A stretch of DNA of 64,000 nucleotides from Bisporella sp. PMI_857 (GCA_021307315.1 JAJSPD010000052.1:62001-126000); one strand, 5' to 3'; counted from the first letter of the stretch, positions 1-12,672 are shown. Numbers and translations: made by a program. Notes: generated from the sequence alone by a model not told the origin.

Positions 1-1
1 T

Positions 2-1278
2 ATTCAAAGCCATTTATCAGGTATAAAGGTTACCGTATCAGGATACAATGATAAACTGTCAGTTTTGCTCGAGAAGGTCTTGGTCACAATGAGGAACCTT
101 GAAGTTAAGCCAGAAAGATTTGAGATTATAAAGGAGAGGGTAGCCAAAATGTCAGCGAATGTGGATCTCCAGGCGCCTTATCACCGAGTTGACTCTTACG
201 CTAGCTGGCTAAACGGCGAAGGGGGATATTTGGTTGAACATTGGCGACCGGAATTGCCACATATTGATGCACAGAACATTCAACAGTTCTATCCTCAACT
301 CCTGCGACAAATCCATATCGAGATTCTTGTTCATGGCAATCTGTATAAGGAAGACGCATTGAAGTTAGGCGATTTAGTCGGAACTACATTGAATCCTAGA
401 CTACTGCCTCGGACGCAGTGGCCAATTTCCAGGAACTTGATCTTTCCTCCCGGCGCCAATTTCGTCTACCACAAGACTTTAGCTGATCCCAAAGACGTCA
501 ACAATTGCATTGAATATCTTCTTACGGTTGGTGACATCTCAGACCGGCCACTTCTAGCAAAGACGCAACTACTTGATCAGATGACCCACGAGCCAGCCTT
601 CAACCAGTTACGAACAAAGGAGCAACTTGGATACATTATCATTAGCGGCATGCGCGGTACTTCCACCACGGCTGGCTTTAAGTTCATCATTCAAAGCGAG
701 AGGAATTGCAAGTATCTCGAAGCACGCATTGAGTCTTTCCTTGCTAGTTACAGAAAGACGCTAGGAGACATGTCAGAAGTTGAGTTTGAAAAGCACAAGA
801 TGAGTTTGATCAATTCTCGTCTAGAGAAGTTGAATAACCTTGATCAAGAGACGAATCGTTTCTGGGAACATATCAGTGTGGAGTCTTTTGACTTTGATCA
901 GGGTAAGCTTACCATCTTCAACAATCAACTCCGCTAACTTTATATCTAGTTTACCAAGACGCTGCTCAAATTAAAGCGCTGAGCCATGACGATATGGTTA
1001 AGTTCTACGATACTTTCATTATTCCAACCTCCGTTACAAGGTCCAAATTAGCTATCCATCTCAATTCGCAAGTTATTTCGTTGCTGGATCTGGAGAAATC
1101 GAGCGCCAAGGAAGAGGTTTCGGATAAAGGAGAGGGAAATGGCGCCATACCATTTGTGATCACAGATGTGCGGGAATTTAAGTCGAAAATGGTAGTCAGC
1201 CGAGGACTACAGGCTATCAGGCGCATCAACGAGTTCGAAGAACAAGACCTGGGAGTGAAAAACTCCCTAATAGAATAA
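2..1278 (+). CDS. ste23: Insulysin (M16) metallopeptidase, 3' part, copy 1, cut by window edge
   Basis: This is the C-terminal part of an insulin-degrading-enzyme/Ste23 family M16 zinc peptidase; relatives degrade peptides and in yeast help mature a-factor. The reading frame is already open at base 2, so the start and the HxxEH catalytic domain lie left of the window. Exons are <2..902 and 950..1278; the 47-bp intron (903-949) has GTAAGC, a GCTAAC branch site and CTAG, and removing it restores FDFDQ-VYQDAAQIKAL. Family hallmarks seen are RTKEQLGYII and a late HKMSLINSRLEKLNNL helix. No stop or frameshift interrupts the visible part. The stop is TAA at 1276-1278. An inverted, broken paralogue lies at 9497-12672; this copy reads 14 residues past the point where that one stops. 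Confidence 0.85.
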
Positions 1279-2126
1279 AATGTTTAGATAAAGAAGTTCA
1301 ATTAAAGTACCTAAGCAGCACGGTCCACAGTTGGTTGCTTATTGAAGGGTGCTTTTCAGGAAACCGGGTGCTTAGCCTCCGACCAGCAATAATATCTCCT
1401 TTTGCCTCTCATATTAGCGAGCCTATCTGCTTTCATAGACCAGCAAGTATCACTTACCATCTCCTCACCATATCGCAACATTAACCTTGCCTAATTATAG
1501 GCAATCATATATCCCATACGACAATACCAGGAGGCATCTTGCCATATTTTGGCCTGTTGCTTAGCTTGCCACAGCGTCAATACACAAGGCCTCATTTTCA
1601 CCATTCAAGTACCGACCTCTGAATTTGCTGCGTATGATTTATCTAGCCTTCCCCGGCTGCGGAAATCGGGCCGGCGCTGGGGGTCAATGGATACCGCTCT
1701 ACAAAGAGTATAGTAGTTTTGATCTGGCCGAACATGAGGTGTAAACACACAAGTGATGTGGATAATATGGACTAGTGGCTCCATTCTGACGATGACACCA
1801 ATATAAGTTGCTAGCTATCCTGCTCTGTATGTGATTTTATTTGACCGCTTTTACGACCAAGCTTAGCTTGCTGGCACCCATACCAAACAGCCCCTCTTGC
1901 AAAGACACGAGTTGCAAAACCAAGATCGTTACCGAATGTCAGGGAAACGAACATCACACCAAATAGAATATGAATCCAGTAATAACACCAATCGTTATCA
2001 CCACAGCTACATCTTGTGCAAGACTCAGCGTATTTTCAGAACATCACACATCGCGGAGTTATGTTCAAAATGAACCTCCGAGTCTCAACTCTGTTTTTGC
2101 GAAATCTATTCGGCTATGACCCACAG
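1279..2126. other. Intergenic, no gene seen
   Basis: I see no coding stretch, RNA gene or repeat here. It separates the insulysin copy from the DUF6594 gene, which converges on it from the right. Confidence 0.6.
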
Positions 2127-3490
2127 TTAAAGCAGCTGTAACAAACACCCGGAATAGCTGTTTGACGTTAGCATTAGTATTGCTTGAATATGAAAGAAGA
2201 CCCACAGTATGATTATACCAAAAAATGTCCCAAGGTCAGGATCTTCTACGGTTTGGAGCATGATAGAAAACATGAAAACAAAGAACACGAAAAAAGTGGC
2301 AGAGCTAAGTCCGCGTCCGATGTCCGCCAGGTGCGATAATAGGACCGGTATAATAATAAAGAAAGCCGCAGTGCTTATCACAAGTGCTTTTCTAGCCATC
2401 TCGAAACGAGAATTCTCGTAATGTGTGACCGAGCCCTCCGTTGTCGGCCGTAGAAAACTCTGCAAGAAGTCAATTCTATATTAAGGTGAAATGGTTTATT
2501 CGAAGTTCGTATAGCTTACCTTCAAGACACGAAACTTAGTCCAAGACTCAAGTAGCCTCTCAAAGAAATCCTGCCTTCGAGAGCGACGACCTCCTTTAGA
2601 ACCTCCGGCGATCAGAACCAAGTCGTCTCTATTCCATATGAAGTTATATGAGCCCCTGTACAAAGGTTTTTCCTTTAAGATCCAGTCTAGTACGGACTTG
2701 TAATCTTTCGTAGGTGGTTCTTGCAACTCAAAAACTTGATTCGCCAAAACAATGAGATCATCTGTCACTTGTTAGGGCTACCTCTAATCAACCGATAAAA
2801 GCAAGTAAAAACGAACAATATGCCTTCAGCTTGGGTTGGAGCTCTCCCAATATGTTGGGTTCGGTGCTTTCTTCTCCATATGTTGTACTCCGTACACGAT
2901 TCCTCCTTTCTTTGGACTGGCTTGTTGAGTCGAGTTTGTCTTGCTCTAATAATTCTTTTTCCAGATTGTTAAGTTCCACCTGCTGTTGCAAAAGAGTTCG
3001 TGTACAGAGATATTGGAACATCCGGAGTATACCAAAGGCGTTATTGCTGCTTTGAAAGCCTGCAAGGCTTGGAAATCCCCTTGGATAGTCCTCAACTACA
3101 TATCAGACGTTAATAGTGTTCAGTGTGCCTTTTGTGTTACTGTGGATATACTTTTGGGGTATACCATCCTTGCATCCTCGAGATTGTTTGGGAGCGCATG
3201 TTCACTAGTAGTAACTCCGTCACCATAAATCCAAGATATAACTCTAGTTACGAAATTGAGCCAAGCACTTCCGCGTGTGTGCTGAGCTATCTTGACATCA
3301 GCGAATTTAGAGTTCTGCATACAGAAGTTAGAGGTTGTTGTATAGACTTTTTACCTTCTACTTCCGGTCGATCATGACTGCTGGCTGGGGTCGAAGTCCC
3401 ATCTTCCTTGCTGCTCTTATTGCCCTCCTCTCGATATTGTTGACCAAGCACTTGACTGGCCACACCCGTATCTCCGTCATCTGATTGCAT
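2127..3490 (-). CDS. DUF6594 domain membrane protein
   Basis: This is a fungal DUF6594 protein, probably in an internal or plasma membrane; its biochemical role is unknown. The model is complement(join(2127..2459, 2520..2767, 2817..3095, 3355..3490)), exactly 996 nt, giving 331 residues with all splice phases consistent. Features in order are an acidic, serine-rich N-terminus, the family start EDYPRGFPSLAGFQ, a helix with LLQQQVELNNLEKEL, a helix with DDLIVLANQVFEL, and three C-terminal hydrophobic segments (ALVISTAAFFIIIPVLL, TFFVFFVFMFSIML and FFGIIILWVFFHIQAI). That order is the usual DUF6594 layout. The first intron (3096-3354, 259 bp) is long for this window and is the least certain part; the other introns are 49 and 60 bp. 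The start is the ATG at 3490-3488. Confidence 0.8.
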
Positions 3491-5970
3491 GTCTTGTAAA
3501 AGGGCCTAAAATGCCTATGCATAAGTGTTAGCATCCTTCCTGCCATATGTCAGGCCGTACAACCTTGCTGGCTGACGAGTAGACAAAAGAACTAGAATCG
3601 AGCACCTTGTAATTTCACGAAACTTCTGCTAGGATGCGGTAGCTCCAAATGACCTTCCGTTCGCGCTTGTTGGATAATCGTATGATAAAGTAAAGTCGAT
3701 TGGGAGAGAATCTATCCATGTGAACTCACAGTAATTTATATAGATAAAGGCTCCTACGCACGAGCCAACTATGTTGGCTGGCTAGGGGAAGTCGTTGGAG
3801 ATTAGACCGGCCGACAGTACCTGTAGAGTGTAACACTTTACCATGTTACGGTATGGATCTTGACAGAAATTGACGGGAAAGTCCGCGTTGATCCGTTAAT
3901 CCTGGCTCTTGGGGATCAGGCGCCTCGCCTTCAACGAGCTCCATCTCCTCACCGAATACCAACTTGGTGATCGTTTCAGCTGCCAAGGGGTATGGTATGC
4001 TATGTAAAATCTCACATTGAACCATGAAATACCTCTTTGAACAAGGGTCATTGCTAGGGCATCGTTGTCAAGCTTCGAATATGCAATCTGTGAGATGGAA
4101 CTGGTCCTGACGTATAACCGCTCTTATCGCGCGATTCCTGACATTATGTGTGACCCCGCTTCAATGGCTAAATTAGAACGCAAACGAGACATTCGACTGG
4201 ACGAGAATAAATAACCATGCTGCAGGTTATGTGTCAAATCGAGCTTGGAAAGTGTCACCAATACGTCTCACCAACGTACATGTGCCCAGCCCACAACTTT
4301 CTGTTGACTTTTTTGTACTCAAACTAATACTACTTCATTCACAACACCACCGGTAAATCCCCGAATAGAGGACCATTCATTTGGGTATCTGCGATTATCT
4401 GAAGGGCCAACTTTTGGGTCTGGCTGTGGGCAGATATTCCTATTTATTCTCCCAAATCTAATCACTTAAACTGATTGTCCTAGACGTATTGTCGTTATAA
4501 GATGGTGAGATGCCTTTAATACAGCGAAGGGACCTTCAGCCTTACCGATAGGAAGCCTTGCCCCTGGGTGGTGATAGCTTCTCTGAAATCAGAGACGATG
4601 GGAGACATTTTAAATCTCCTGTCAAGTTTCATCAAGGAACAAATAATGTCGAAGCATTAAAGTCGGAAATTACGTCCGCAAACGTGAAAAATGCTTACTG
4701 GAAGTTTTTGAGCACCCCGGTTAGGGAGGAATGTTGGATCGGGCCAGAAATCGAGACTTTCATTGGCCAGAATACAGTGAGAAGAAGAGGACTGAGAGTA
4801 CAGTAGTGTCACTGCGGGCTGCAAGGATTGTATTTCTCAAAGTGACATATGGAGCATATGAGGGGTTGTCATTTCTAGGCAAATGTGTTGATTGGTTTTC
4901 CCTCGTTGGATGCGTCTGAACGAATTTCCATGTCTTGCTCCCTCAGAGTTACTTTGAAATGCATCTTGACCCTAGTGATTCCCTCGCATACGGTACAAAC
5001 AAGGGTTTATCCCCCTGCCAACAAGTCGCACCCTTGCCGCCATGAAATACCGAAGAGCATGATGACATGGAGTAATACTCAATTCCCGGCGAAAAGCCAC
5101 GAGCCGGGGTTCTCACTCCCATTCCATGTTGGCCAAGGACAACAAGTTGCACACAGGTATCTGCCTGCATTACTGGCGGAGGTTTGCGCTCGTGAACGGG
5201 ACACACATTGACCCCGAGCCGGGTTCGCTTAGTCCCTCCGAGGTATCGCTGGTGCAGTTCCTCCAAGTCACCGCAACTTCGCTCTTATGCAAGGTCCCAA
5301 AATCGCTGAGGAGTCCTCAAAGGGGTTAGACTAGTCCCACTGCCTCCGGTCATTCTTGTCAATAAGCAAAGAAACGGCATGCTTCTAGACCACGCTATAC
5401 AATCGCAGGGCCCAACCGCAAAACGTTGGGAAACTGCTATCCCAATGACATCCCTAATCAACTCACACTTCGATCGAACGCTGGTGAATCTCGCTCCCGT
5501 GGAAAGCTTTGCCCTTCAACCGCTTTCCACCATCACCTTTCGGCAGAGCTCTTCTTTGCCATCGAATCACAAAGGGGTCGATCTGCTAAAATCGCAGATC
5601 ACCACCACCCGCGCATTGAGGAGTTAGTCCTGGCCGCCAGCATGTATCGCGTGACTCCCATTCGAAGTCTCTCTTAAATAGCCGGGTTTTAGCTGACTTG
5701 CTTAGTACTCGTCATTGACAATAAGGCATTACTTCACTGTAGTATCTTTGGATGAATCCCAGATGAAATAAATTTGTAGATGCACAAAGTTTGATAGGGA
5801 CCATCACGCCAGTTTATGGATTATCGATAGCAATGGTAATGAGAAATGGGAAGACGAAGGTATTGGAAGCAGCTTTGCAGGATACGGAGTGCATCTCCGC
5901 CGATACTCTTATGCAACGACAGCTGAAACATCGAGCCCGACGAATACTTACATAGGTCTAGACGCGAACC
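3491..5970. other. Long gene-poor stretch
   Basis: Only short overlapping open frames (below about 110 codons) occur on both strands and none resembles a family I know. The weakly open plus-strand stretch at 4558-4806 has no supporting splice or homology signal. I cannot support any gene here. Confidence 0.5.
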
Positions 5971-7018
5971 CTACCGGACGGCGGACATCCCACCGGCTGC
6001 TTCCAAATGATGGACTCCAACTATCTCCGTCACAAGTAGCTTGAACCTGTCCATGACGCTAACTTTTGAAACAGTATGTGGGAGCTCGAATCGGACACGC
6101 TCGCTGCCATCCCATAACGATTTGTTCCACATTGCCTCGTTCTTAAAAGGTTCCGCGTAGTCTCCAAGTTCTTTTTTGAAGCGCAGGAAAGCGTCGTTTG
6201 AGTCCAGCAATCTTGCTATTTCTATATTCCGGCCGTGTTTATATCGCCGCCCTGTAACAGATAGAGGGCAGCAGGAGGGATTGCAATATAACAGGTAAGA
6301 ACACTTGATGAAAGCTGTAGTTGCAATAGTGATGAATTGATATTATAAGTATGCTTGTAAGTCTAACATGGAAAGAAAAAACTCAAGCTTGCTTTGTTCA
6401 GAAAGCTCTAGCTGTTCCTTATATCTTTCACTGTGCTGTAGCTGCGAGCCTGTGGCTGCTGGAGCTGCTGGAGCTGTAAGCCTGTGGCTGCTGTAGCTGT
6501 AATCCTGTGGCTGGCCATGGGCGGAGCGTGCCGCTTGCAGCCCTGAAAGTACTACAGCTGAAAGCCTTCGGCTGGCTGTTAGGCTGCCACGGTGGCCGTC
6601 CTAAACCGACTCTAGCTGTTACACGCCCACTCCATCATCGTATGCCAAACATTCGTTCTGCTTATCTTTGTCCCTCTCCACATCCGCAGTGCTAGGATCG
6701 ATCCTCTTCAGAACTTCCTCGACTGTAAGGTAATTTCGTTCTGGGCTAGAGAATAATTGGGCAATATCTGTCTCTTTCTGTGACCTAGAGGAATTTGTGA
6801 GTCTACACCGTAGCCAGTTGAGAATATCGACTATGCCTCCCAAAGCTACTGATTGTCCTTGATCAGCCAGAGCCGTAGAAAATGACGTTTGTATTTCTTT
6901 GTCATCTCGAAATAAGGCGACAATCTCGTCTGTGGCCGCTATAAAGTTGCGAAATAGATAAGGATAGGACGAAGCCAGCCGCTGACAATACTTAATCAGG
7001 CTCTTTCTTCGATATCGA
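5971..7018 (-). pseudogene. Unrecognised gene split by a solo LTR
   Basis: Two minus-strand open stretches flank the LTR-like insert at 6253-6583. The upstream part (about 7018 to 6619) reads continuously with segments such as KYCQRLASSYPYLFRNFIAA and GGIVDILNWLRCRLTN. The downstream part (about 6252 to 5971) reads with HGRNIEIARLLDSNDAF and LGDYAEPFKNEAMWNKSLWD. Both look like real helical protein, with even hydrophobic spacing and no low complexity. The insert introduces stops between them. I do not recognise the family. That the two parts belonged to one gene is inferred from strand, order and spacing. No clean start codon was found at the upstream end. Confidence 0.45.
6253..6583 (-). mobile_element. 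Solo LTR, family B, copy 1 (degenerate)
   Basis: The minus strand of this stretch matches 47502-47875 along nearly its whole length, including the CTGCAAGCGGCACGCTCCGC segment, a run of GCTACAG/GCTCCAG short repeats and the end CTCTATCTGTTACA. The LTR 3' end is intact (TGTAACAG read on the plus strand at 6253), but the other end reads CTGTTAGG instead of CTGTTACA. The flanking pentamers (CGCCC and CTGCC) match only partly, so the target duplication has decayed. It is about 40 bp shorter than copy 2, mainly in the short-repeat tract. Confidence 0.75.
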
Positions 7019-7030
7019 TACAGAATGGAG

Positions 7031-8527
7031 ATCGATGATGTGTGCGTATAGACCCCATTTGCAGTTGCAAGGGCGAGAGGGGTGCTTTCAACTATGCACA
7101 GTTCCTAAAGCTCAAACTCAATATGCGTTGGAGTGTTATAAACGGGGTGACAGGAATAAGTATCATCGGGTAAGTGCCTTACACTTGGTATTATCGTCAA
7201 CAAATCAGATAATGTGTCCACACACTATATCCAGTTCCCGAAAAGACAATTGCTTAGCTAACCCCATTAAAAGACGAACCCCCAAAAGCTGTCAAGTCGA
7301 CCGAAGAATGCCGCCATCGGTTAAGTCATCTTCTATGACAGAAGCGGTAAAAAAAAACCGTGGACCGGAGTCGGCATCGTAATCGAACCTTGACTGTTAT
7401 TGAGTAGGAATCATAACCGTCTCCCATGATCGACTTGACAAGCTTTCGAAATCCTTTACAACGCAACCTACTCTACCCGCGGTGTCTTTAAAGCTGCATC
7501 CGCCTCCACCACGGCATAGACTTCGGAGCACATGGTCCAAATATTCACTAAAGTTACCCACGAGTGCTAGTTGAGCTCTTGTAGCTTCTATAGACGGGCG
7601 ACGGAATATCGATTGTGGTTTTACAGTCGATATTCAGGGCGTTAGAAAAGTCGAGACATACAGTGCTTGTGTTGATGCGGGCTGCTTCTCGTATCGCGGG
7701 CTTGGATCTTGCACCAATACACCATAATTGGAATAATAATATGCTGGTTGATTACCTAACATCGGAAAAGAAGCACAAAAAAAATGGCATATATAACATA
7801 GATTATTTGGTAGATTGAAGTTTAATGTTGATAGGAAGTGGATTCAAACCTAGTGTGGTGTGATGCTGAGCAATGACCAGTGAAAGCTGGCAATCACAAA
7901 GTTCTACGAACCTAACTGGCCCGGAAGTGAAAACTACTGCGGTAGTTTTCGTGGCTCTGGGCCTAGTGGGTGGGAGTCTAAGCTGTTCACCCGTCACAGT
8001 CAGAATACTATTTAGTAGCTCAGGTCCTTCATGCGGCAACTGCGGAGAGTCATAGTCTATTGTCATTAAGATACTTTTAGTATTCACGAATCTGCCTGGA
8101 GAAATCCGCGTTAAGATTGAACCTATGCCATGACACCTCGAATCTTCTCCACCAGATGCCGTGTTATTAATAGCTCGCAGAATGGTACCCGTAGACGAAA
8201 GATTTCAAACTGAATTGGAATACTTCTCTCGAGGCAACAATCCTACCATATTCCACATACCCCCACCCCTACCTCCTTTCTCACTACTCCGATCTCTGTA
8301 ATTGAGAGGTTTCGGTAGCAAAACCGGATTGGTGAAAGGATGTTGGCGTTAAGGTCTGCAAAATGAGAAAGGCTAGGAATCAGTAGATCCCCATACGTAA
8401 CGAAATTTTATATTCCTATTCAGAATTAGTGTGTCGCATCAAATTCAATAAAGACCTCACCTTCCGAAAGCCGGCACTTCGTGGTAGCTTAATCTTAATA
8501 TCTTCTACATGCATATCCCAAAGGTAA
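7031..8527. other. Intergenic, no gene seen
   Basis: Short open frames only (for example 7803-8087 minus, 94 codons), none with recognisable content. No RNA gene or repeat was noticed. Confidence 0.5.
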
Positions 8528-9388
8528 TTATGATCTCGTCTCCACGGAAGATTTCCTTCGCGATTGGCTATGGAGGAGTGAGCCTTTTAAAAGTGCTGAT
8601 AAAGCAGTCGCCATCTGCTTTGGATGTATACCAGTATCCGGGGGTGGCCCTGCAAGGCCAACGATACGATGCATTTTAGATGGTTGACTGTTACCATCTG
8701 TGAGAACCTGTAATTCATCTAATGCATCTGTACCAGCTGTTCCGAGCGCCGCCAAAGCATCGTAAACCACAACCTTGTTGAGATATGGAATGACAGCTCT
8801 GAGCTCAGGAAATGGAGCATGAGGTGCATGATATAGTGCGTGATCGGGTGGTAGATATAATGGGCTGTCTCGATCCAGGTTATCAAACCACCAAGTCTTG
8901 AACTTCAAAGATCCAATTCTAGGCGAGCTTGTTAACATCAAAGAACTGCGAGGACTTGTTGACAACACACTGCGGTTTCTGAAGCTGCACTCGCAGCCCA
9001 CGTCCGCTATCTACACCGATCTCCTCATTTTAGAGAACGCGGCCAGAAAGACTGGGATGTTGCCATCCAACTGGGCATCTTAACGCCAGCTCGAGCCTCT
9101 GCAGTTCTTCTAGAGATATGCCTTTGGGTTATAAAATGCTTCCAGTAAATATTGGGAATGGGAATTTGTGAGGACCACCGTGAGGCTCTTCTGCTAATGC
9201 TTGTACGTCGTAACATCAGATGGACTGAAAAGTGGTCGTGCCAAATGGTTCGTGGGATTCAGATGGCGATATTTGCTAGCCCGCGGCGCAGATAGGCTCT
9301 TTAAGGCAGGAGGTACAGGGATATATTGTTTCCGGTCGGAGGCTAGGGTTTGGTTGTACTTGTCGGCCACGGCTTTCCTGAGAATCAC
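8528..9388 (-). pseudogene. Degenerate gene, same family as 40556-41026
   Basis: The minus strand carries protein-like sequence scattered over several frames. The longest frame (9001-8528) holds FPELRAVIPYLNKVVVYDAL followed by TAGTDALDELQVLTDG and MATALSALLKGS. Upstream, in other frames, are KYNQTLASDRKQYIPVPPAL (about 9388-9200) and ISLEELQRLELALRCPVGW (about 9140-9070). In-frame stops and frame changes separate them, so no intact product is possible as read. The block IPYLxKxxxYDALxAL followed by TxGxDxLxxxxVL also occurs at 40556-41026, so both are remnants of one family. I do not recognise that family. Confidence 0.5.
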
Positions 9389-9486
9389 ACTTCAATTAAT
9401 AACTCCCTGCCACGTTGCCTAAGCCTTTTTTCATTGCGCTTCCTAATCTGAACCTTCTAAATAAGTATTATGTCGGGTAGCCTTTC

Positions 9487-10743
9487 TTCTCAGGTCTCAT
9501 TCTTCGAACTCGCTGATGTGCCTGATTGCCTGTCGTCCTCGGCTGACTACCATTTTCGACTTAAATTCCCGCACATCTGTGATCACAAATGGTATGGTGC
9601 CATTTCCCTCTACTTTATCCGAAACCTCTTCCGTGGCGCTCGATTTCTCCAGATCCAGCAACGAAATAACTTGCGAATTGAGATGGATAGCTAATTTGGA
9701 CCTTGTAACGGAGGTTGGAATAATGAAAGTATCGTAGAACTTAACCATATCGTCATGTCTCAGCGCTTTAATTTGAGCAGCGTCTTGGTAAACTAGATAT
9801 AAAGTTAGCGGAGTTGATTGTTGAAGATGGTAAGCTTACCCTGATCAAAGTCAAAAGACTCCACACTGATATGTTCCCAGAAACGATTCGTCTCTTGATC
9901 AAGGTTATTCAACTTCTCTAGACGAGAATTGATCAAACTCATCTTGTGCTTTTCAAACTCAACTTCTGACATGTTTCCTAGCGTCTTTCTGTAACTAGCA
10001 AGGAAAGACTCAATGCGTGCTTCGAGATACTTGCAATTCCTCTCGCTTTGAATGATGAACTTAAAGCCAACCGTGGTGGAAGTACCGCGCATGCCGCTAA
10101 TGATAATGTATCCAAGTTGCTCCTTTGTTCGTAACTGGTTGAAGGCTGGCTCGTGGGTCATCTGATCAAGTAGTTGCGTCTTTGCTAGAAGTGGCCGGTC
10201 TGAGATGTCACCAACCGTAAGAAGATATTCTATACAATGGTTAACATTTTTAGGGTCAGCTAGATTCTTGTGGTAGACCGAATTGGCGCCGGGAGGAAAT
10301 ATCAGGTTTCTTGAAACAGGCCACTGAGTCCGAGGCAGTAGTCGAGGGTTCAATGTAGTCTCGACTAAATCACCCAACTTTAATGCATCTTCCTTATACA
10401 GATTGCCATGAACAAGTGTCTCGATATGGATTTGTCGCAGCAGTTGAGGGTAGAACTGTTGAATGTCCTCTACATCAATATGTGGCAATTCCGGTCGCCA
10501 ATGTTCACCTAAATAGCCCCTCTCGCTGTTTAGCCAGCTAGTGTGAGAGCCAACTTGGCGAAAAGGCTGCTGGAAATCAGCATTCGCTAATGCCCTCGCC
10601 ATCCTTTCCTTTATAATCTCGAATCTCTCTGGCTTAACTTCAAGGTCCCTCATTGTGACCAAGCCCTTCTCGAGCAAAACTAACAATTTATCATTGTATC
10701 CTGATACGGCAACCTCTATACCTGATGAATGGCTTTGAATAGA
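9487..10743. repeat. Right arm of inverted insulysin duplication
   Basis: Read on the minus strand this arm matches bases 1 to about 1255. The 47-bp intron (9793-9839 here, 903-949 there) is identical in both arms by eye. The stretch around 10560-10640 is clearly more diverged. Similarity ends just past the stop codon, near 9487. The two arms are inverted, with about 8.2 kb between them. Confidence 0.85.
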
Positions 10744-12672
10744 GTAATTAAGCACTGTCAACTCTGCATCATAGGAATACTCTTCCAAAGCATCTTGAAC
10801 CAGGTCGTGCCTTGAGCGCATTCTCTGCTGTTATCGATGGCAAAGGATTTCGTAAAGAAACGAACAGATTAGCTTTCGGAACCCAGAACGTGTCATCTTT
10901 CTTGAACCATATCCTTGCCTTGTCATCATTTCGAAGTAACTTTGGCTCAAGTGCAGCCTCTTTAATCTCTTTCTTCTCAACTTCGAGCTTCGTAGGGATA
11001 AATGCGTTCTTGTGAGGTAGGTGTAACTCAGGAAGTCGATCTTTCATAGTAGTTGAGTGTGCTTTTTTGATCTCTTCAATCAAGTCGAGCGGGATCTTTT
11101 CATAAGTATATTCGGTTCCATACCACTTTTCTTTGGATTTCCATGACCCTGGCATCTTCTGGGATACCACAGTCATTCGGAAGTTATCTGGTCGGAGACA
11201 TGCTAAACCTTCCTTGATTCGATCCGGGTTGAATGTTCGCAGTCTGTATACGTTGTTAGTTGATAAATACATGCAGTTATGAATTTTGAGTGAACGTACT
11301 TGCTTAACCCACTAATAATCCATTCCCTGGGCAACGGTGTTTGCATCACTGCGGCAATCTTGCTGCTAAACTTGCGAGCCGGCGTTTTTTGCCTGAATTT
11401 AAATTCAATATCTGCCAAACTCTTCTGCTCCTCGAAAATCCATAAAGCTGGAGGCGACTCCTTCAGGAGAGAAATATATTGGAAGACAATCTTGACAATC
11501 TCTTGGTAGTTTGCAAGCCCATCTTCGGTCAATCGAATTTGGCACTTAAATATGCCTGGCGTTCCTGGACAGACAGGCCAAACGCCAGCTCCGAGGCGGC
11601 CGCTTGCCCAGCCTCTTGAATTGATATAAGACATTATTGATCCAGGACCCTCGTGTCCGATCAAGTGGCTAATATATCGACTAGGTTGCGACTCGAAAAG
11701 CAGCTCCTCATCGATGAAAGGGAAACATAAATCTAGCTGCCTCAAATCCATAACAGGTTTCGCAAAGCACTGCGTCAGAAGATCATCTGGCCTGAATGGG
11801 ACTTCACTTTCCCACCTGTTCTGCTTTAAGTCCTTATTTTCTACTCCCGAAAACATATCAATGACCCAACTTTCTAACTCACCCAAAGATTCTCTCCCTA
11901 AGACAACCAGTTTCATTCTGTTCGCCGAATAATGTTTCTTATGAAACTCCATGAACTTCTGTCGTACATCCATTCCTTTGGCTTCCGGCTCAATCTTGAG
12001 AACCTCATAGTTTCCCGTAGGAAAATGGCAATATGGATGCTTCGGATTTGACAACGCCTTGCCCAGCCGGGACAATCGCCATGTATCGCTCTGCAAATTC
12101 TTCTTGTGCTCGGAGTCCACTGCTCGCAGTTCTCGATCCAGTGTGTTGGCTAAAAAAAGAGGAGAAATGAAAAATTGAGCGAATCGATCAAGGGCTCCGT
12201 ACAAAGGTGAGGCATCCGTAGCCGTAGCATCTTCGACCCTTTTAGCTGCAATCTCGAAGTAATAGTTCGTAGATGTGGCACCCGTGTGTGCATTAAAACT
12301 TCCAGAATGTAAAGCGAGATACTTCGTGTACGCATTTTCGTCCGGGTATTTCTCTGTGCCCATGAATGACAAATGTCTGCCATTGACCGTCAGTCTTAGT
12401 GATTCCGTAGTGTTGAGGTACACGTGGCATTACTCTACTCCATGTGCAACACCAGGCATATCTAATTCATCACTGAAGCATCTAACATTAACATCCATGG
12501 CTGCGCTGGCCATATCGGTGTCTGCATCGTGAACGAGCAGCACTTCTAACTGATTGTGCAGACGAATAACTCTGTATTTTCTTGTATCAATCGATGGGAT
12601 CTCTAACTTGTCTGTGATACGAATTGATTTGCGCCTATCCTCCGGCGTTTGCGGTTGTGACATGTTCATCAT
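9497..12672 (-). pseudogene. ste23: Insulysin (M16) metallopeptidase, copy 2, frameshifted
   Basis: This is a nearly full-length Ste23/insulysin-family gene. Exon 1 is 12672..12434 (start ATGATGAACATG; an upstream in-frame ATG at 12768 is less likely). Exon 2 is 12376..11300, exon 3 starts at 11243, and the last exon is 9792..9497. The zinc motif HGVEH (residues 77-81) is split by the first intron, and the downstream ligand region DRELRAVDSEHKKN is present. The frame breaks near 10812: NALKAR and DLVQDALEEYSYDAEL overlap in different frames, as if about 7-8 nt were lost where relatives have a few extra residues. The end is a TGA, 14 codons earlier than in copy 1. As read it would make only the N-terminal half plus a short foreign tail. 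The N-terminal catalytic half is otherwise undamaged. Confidence 0.85.

Noticed and set aside
4558..4806. An 82-codon plus-strand open frame in the long gene-poor stretch
   Set aside because: No family resemblance, no splice neighbours, and a second frame overlaps it; chance expectation in this length of DNA.
7841..7862. GGATTCAAACC resembling a tRNA B box
   Set aside because: No matching A box, acceptor stem or anticodon arm at the right spacing.
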